Positions 4,587 through 6,482 of a DNA stretch of 6,482 nt are shown piece by piece. The stretch is from Clostridia bacterium (lineage in GTDB: Bacteria; Bacillota; Clostridia; Christensenellales; CAG-138). The stretch spans positions 1-6,482 of the forward strand of contig JAUMVL010000097.1 of NCBI GenBank assembly GCA_030530185.1. The letters are read 5' to 3'. The notes under the pieces were generated by a model that saw only the letters and a program-made list of their open reading frames with translations, ran no database searches and was not told the origin of the DNA. Each line of letters opens with the position of its first letter. The stretch's first letter is position 1. Position numbers and translations under genes: made by a program.

Positions 4587-5024
4587 ATGAGGGAATTTGC
4601 AAGAGCTTTGAAATTTGTCCTGTTCTCGATCAGTGCCGGACTGATCCAAATCCTTTCCTTTACGCTGCTGAACGAGCTGTGCCATCTGCCCTATTGGATC
4701 AGCTATCTTGTCGCACTCGTCCTGTCGGTACTGTGGAACTTCACGTTGAATCGCAAATTCACGTTCCGCTCGGCGAACAACGTTCCGGTCGCGATGGCAA
4801 AGGTCGCCGCATACTATGCCGTTTTCACTCCGCTGTCGACGCTGCTTGGACAGTGGCTGACCGATTCTCTCGGTTGGAACGAATATCTTGTGACCGGAAT
4901 CAATATGGTTCTGAACTTTGTCACCGAATTCCTGTATCAACGATTCGTCGTATTCGGAAAGTCGATCGACTCCGCCGTGCAAAAAGAAGCGGAGACTTCC
5001 TCATCCTCCGAAAATAATATATAA
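4587..5024 (+). CDS. GtrA-family four-helix membrane protein
   Basis: A 145-residue protein of the GtrA family, whose members move lipid-linked sugars across the membrane or assist glycosyltransferases in decorating wall teichoic acid, exopolysaccharide or O-antigen. Four membrane helices are visible at about 8-30, 36-53, 68-90 and 100-122. The loop signature WNFTLNRKFTF (50-60) after helix 2 and LNFVTEFLYQRFVVF (109-123) near the end are family hallmarks. The C-terminal tail (124-145) is polar, serine- and glutamate-rich. The ATG at 4587 is chosen for GAGGTG at 4575-4580. The longer open frame would start upstream of the promoter. It has no glycosyltransferase next to it here, so its sugar partner is unknown. 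No terminator follows. The lysA promoter begins six bases after its stop, and the lysA riboswitch terminator would be the first stop for read-through. Confidence 0.88.
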   Translation: MREFARALKFVLFSISAGLIQILSFTLLNELCHLPYWISYLVALVLSVLWNFTLNRKFTFRSANNVPVAMAKVAAYYAVFTPLSTLLGQWLTDSLGWNEYLVTGINMVLNFVTEFLYQRFVVFGKSIDSAVQKEAETSSSSENNI

Positions 5025-5030
5025 AATCTA

Positions 5031-5059
5031 TTGACAAATCCGGGGTTCTACGATATAAC
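5031..5059 (+). promoter_or_regulatory. Sigma-A promoter for the riboswitch-lysA unit
   Basis: TTGACA at 5031-5036 is a perfect -35. The spacer is 17 bases and the -10 is TATAAC at 5054-5059 (five of six). Transcription should begin at about 5066, just before the first stem of the riboswitch. Confidence 0.88.
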
Positions 5060-5065
5060 GGAACA

Positions 5066-5224
5066 CAAGATAGAGGCGCACTGAAGAAGAGTACTTTGTC
5101 CCCACAGGCTGCCAAAGCCGCAAAGGAAAGGCGACGGTGCCGAAGCGGCTGAAGCGGCAAGCAGCCGGCTGACGGTTCGGAGAACATCCGCCCCGTTGTC
5201 GCAGCGATGCGGAGCGCTATCCGA
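5066..5224 (+). promoter_or_regulatory. Lysine riboswitch (L-box) aptamer
   Basis: The leader matches the L-box class, which binds lysine in the nascent RNA. GATAG (5069-5073) pairs with CTATC (5217-5221) to close stem P1. AGAGGCGCA follows directly at 5072-5080, then AAGAGTA at 5086-5092, the conserved loop element. GGAAAGGCGACGGTGCCGAAG at about 5125-5145 is the central conserved block. CGGCTG (5146-5151) pairs with CAGCCG (5162-5167) to form a P4-like arm. A GC-rich arm between CCGC (5188-5191) and GCGG (5209-5212) fits P5. Position directly upstream of lysA and a terminator confirms the call. Lysine binding is expected to favour termination and so lower lysA expression. Confidence 0.95.
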
Positions 5225-5237
5225 CCGGAGAAATCCT

Positions 5238-5265
5238 ACGGGCGGCGTTTTGCCGTCCGTTTTTT
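5238..5265 (+). terminator. Riboswitch expression-platform terminator
   Basis: ACGGGCGGC (5238-5246) pairs with GCCGTCCGT (5252-5260), nine pairs with one G-U, around a five-base loop and followed by TTTTT at 5261-5265. It lies 24 bases before the lysA ATG and is the lysine-dependent off switch. The left arm GGGCGG (5240-5245) is exactly complementary to CCGCCC (5188-5193) in the aptamer, a possible antiterminator pairing. Confidence 0.92.
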
Positions 5266-5289
5266 ATTTCATCTCAAGTGGAGGATAAA

Positions 5290-6482
5290 ATGAACGAATC
5301 CTTTCTTTGCAGCAATCTTTCCAAAAGAAACGGGCATCTGCTCTTTGCCGGGCAGGATACTTCCATGCTTGCAAGTAACTACGGCACGCCGCTGTATCTG
5401 ATGGACGAGGATCGCATTCGCGACCGCTGCCGTATCTACCGGAACGCTGTAAAGCAAGCATTCGGAACCGGGCATGTGCTCTATGCTTCCAAGGCAGCAT
5501 GCTTTACGCAGATGCTTCGCATTATGCGGGACGAAGCCATGTGTCTTGACGTTGTTTCCCGCGGCGAGCTCTATACTGCGCTCTGCGCACAATTCCCGAT
5601 GGCGCGCGTATACTTCCATTCCAGCAACAAAACCGACGCGGACATTGCCTTTGCCATCGACTGCGGCGTCGGATACTTCGTCGTGGACAATTTGGAAGAG
5701 CTTGCCGCCGTGGATCGGATCGCCGGCGAAAAAGGAACGGTGCAGCCGATCCTTCTGCGGCTGACGCCTGGCATTGATCCGCATACGTTTGCCGCTGTTG
5801 CGACCGGAAACGCGGACTCAAAATTCGGAATTCCGATCGAGAACGGGCAGGGAGCGGCGGCTGCGCGACTGGCGCTGCAAAAGAAGCATGTACGTCTATG
5901 CGGATTTCATTGTCACGTCGGCTCGCAAGTGTTTGACAGCGAGGTATTCTATCGAAGCGCAGACGTGATGCTTGACTTTATTGCGTCTTTCCGGCAATCG
6001 ACCGGGTATTTGCCCGATCAGCTGGACCTCGGCGGCGGCTACGGTGTGCGCTATACTTTGGATCAGCCCGAGCTGGACCTTGCAAGCAACATTGCCTCCG
6101 TCGGCACATACCTTCGAAATGCATGCAGCAAACGCAATTTACCCATGCCGGAGATCGGTCTCGAGCCTGGGCGCAGCATTGTTGCCGATGCAGGGCTGAC
6201 GCTGTACACAGTCGGCACGGTCAAACGGATCCCGGAAATTGTCAACTACGTTTCGGTGGACGGCGGCATGGCCGACAATATCCGATATGCACTCTATCGC
6301 GCGCCATATACCGTGCTGCCGGCAAATAAAATGGAGGAGCCGAGAACCCTGCTTGCAACGGTTGTAGGACGATGCTGCGAAAGCGACGATGTGATTCAGC
6401 CGGACGTTCTTCTGCCCGATTCCATGCAGCGCGGCGATCTGCTTGCCGTCTGCACGACCGGCGCCTATCATTACTCGATGGC
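5290..6482 (+). CDS. lysA: Diaminopimelate decarboxylase, C-terminus cut by the window edge
   Basis: LysA is a PLP enzyme that decarboxylates meso-diaminopimelate to L-lysine, the last step of lysine biosynthesis in the cytosol. 397 codons are present without a stop. The family is usually about 420 residues, so only a short end is missing. It has the fold-type III barrel followed by a beta domain: YASKA with PLP lysine Lys68, FHSSNKT (109-115), DSKFGIP (176-182), GFHCHVGSQ (205-213), LDLGGGYG (245-252) that holds the phosphate, EPGRSIVADAG (292-302), VDGGMADNIR (323-332), CES with Cys363 from the partner subunit, and TGAYHYSM with Tyr393. The start at 5290 has GGAGG at 5280-5284 and lies just past the riboswitch terminator. 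Control is by lysine through that riboswitch. It is not next to other lysine genes within this window. Confidence 0.97.
   Translation, partial: MNESFLCSNLSKRNGHLLFAGQDTSMLASNYGTPLYLMDEDRIRDRCRIYRNAVKQAFGTGHVLYASKAACFTQMLRIMRDEAMCLDVVSRGELYTALCAQFPMARVYFHSSNKTDADIAFAIDCGVGYFVVDNLEELAAVDRIAGEKGTVQPILLRLTPGIDPHTFAAVATGNADSKFGIPIENGQGAAAARLALQKKHVRLCGFHCHVGSQVFDSEVFYRSADVMLDFIASFRQSTGYLPDQLDLGGGYGVRYTLDQPELDLASNIASVGTYLRNACSKRNLPMPEIGLEPGRSIVADAGLTLYTVGTVKRIPEIVNYVSVDGGMADNIRYALYRAPYTVLPANKMEEPRTLLATVVGRCCESDDVIQPDVLLPDSMQRGDLLAVCTTGAYHYSM

Noticed and set aside
5269..5784. A 171-residue minus-strand frame opposite lysA
   Set aside because: It is antisense to conserved LysA motifs and the riboswitch-controlled start.
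1..6482. CRISPR array, tRNA or rRNA genes
   Set aside because: No regularly spaced repeats, cloverleaf-like segments or rRNA stretches were seen on either strand.

Overview
The window reads as chromosomal DNA of an endospore-forming Firmicute, most likely a moderately GC-rich member of the Clostridia. The evidence is a clear SpoVT sporulation regulator, strong GGAGG-type ribosome binding sites, textbook sigma-A promoters with 17-base spacers, and a lysine (L-box) riboswitch ahead of lysA. A narrower placement, such as a gut Oscillospirales species, is only a guess.

Layout, left to right. (1) Bases 1-359 hold the C-terminal part of a HAD-family phosphatase cut by the window edge. (2) A full MATE-family exporter (413-1780, +) follows, with its own promoter starting inside the HAD stop codon, and ends at a two-way terminator. 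(3) Two small unrecognised membrane proteins of 106 and 105 residues lie on the minus strand (1847-2540), each with its own near-consensus promoter. (4) Divergent from them is spoVT (2660-3208, +), preceded by a candidate sigma-G promoter and followed by a second two-way terminator. (5) A minus-strand phage-type lysis cassette occupies 3245-4397: NlpC/P60-SH3 endolysin, then XhlA-like coiled-coil membrane protein, then holin. No other phage gene is present in the window. (6) A 189-base divergent control region (4398-4586) holds a candidate 15-codon leader ORF, repeats and opposing promoters. (7) gtrA (4587-5024, +) encodes a four-helix membrane protein. (8) A promoter, L-box riboswitch and terminator lead into lysA (5290 to beyond the right edge), which encodes diaminopimelate decarboxylase.

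How the parts relate. Most genes are separate short transcription units with their own promoters rather than one pathway. The riboswitch-lysA unit is a standard lysine feedback loop. The lysis cassette has the internal logic of a phage lysis module (signal-less wall hydrolase plus holin partners, translationally coupled) but stands alone between spoVT and gtrA. It is the most unusual element: a prophage remnant or a domesticated lysis or secretion module. The riboswitch, SpoVT, MATE and LysA calls are secure. The promoters, leader ORF and operator-like repeats are pattern-based inferences.
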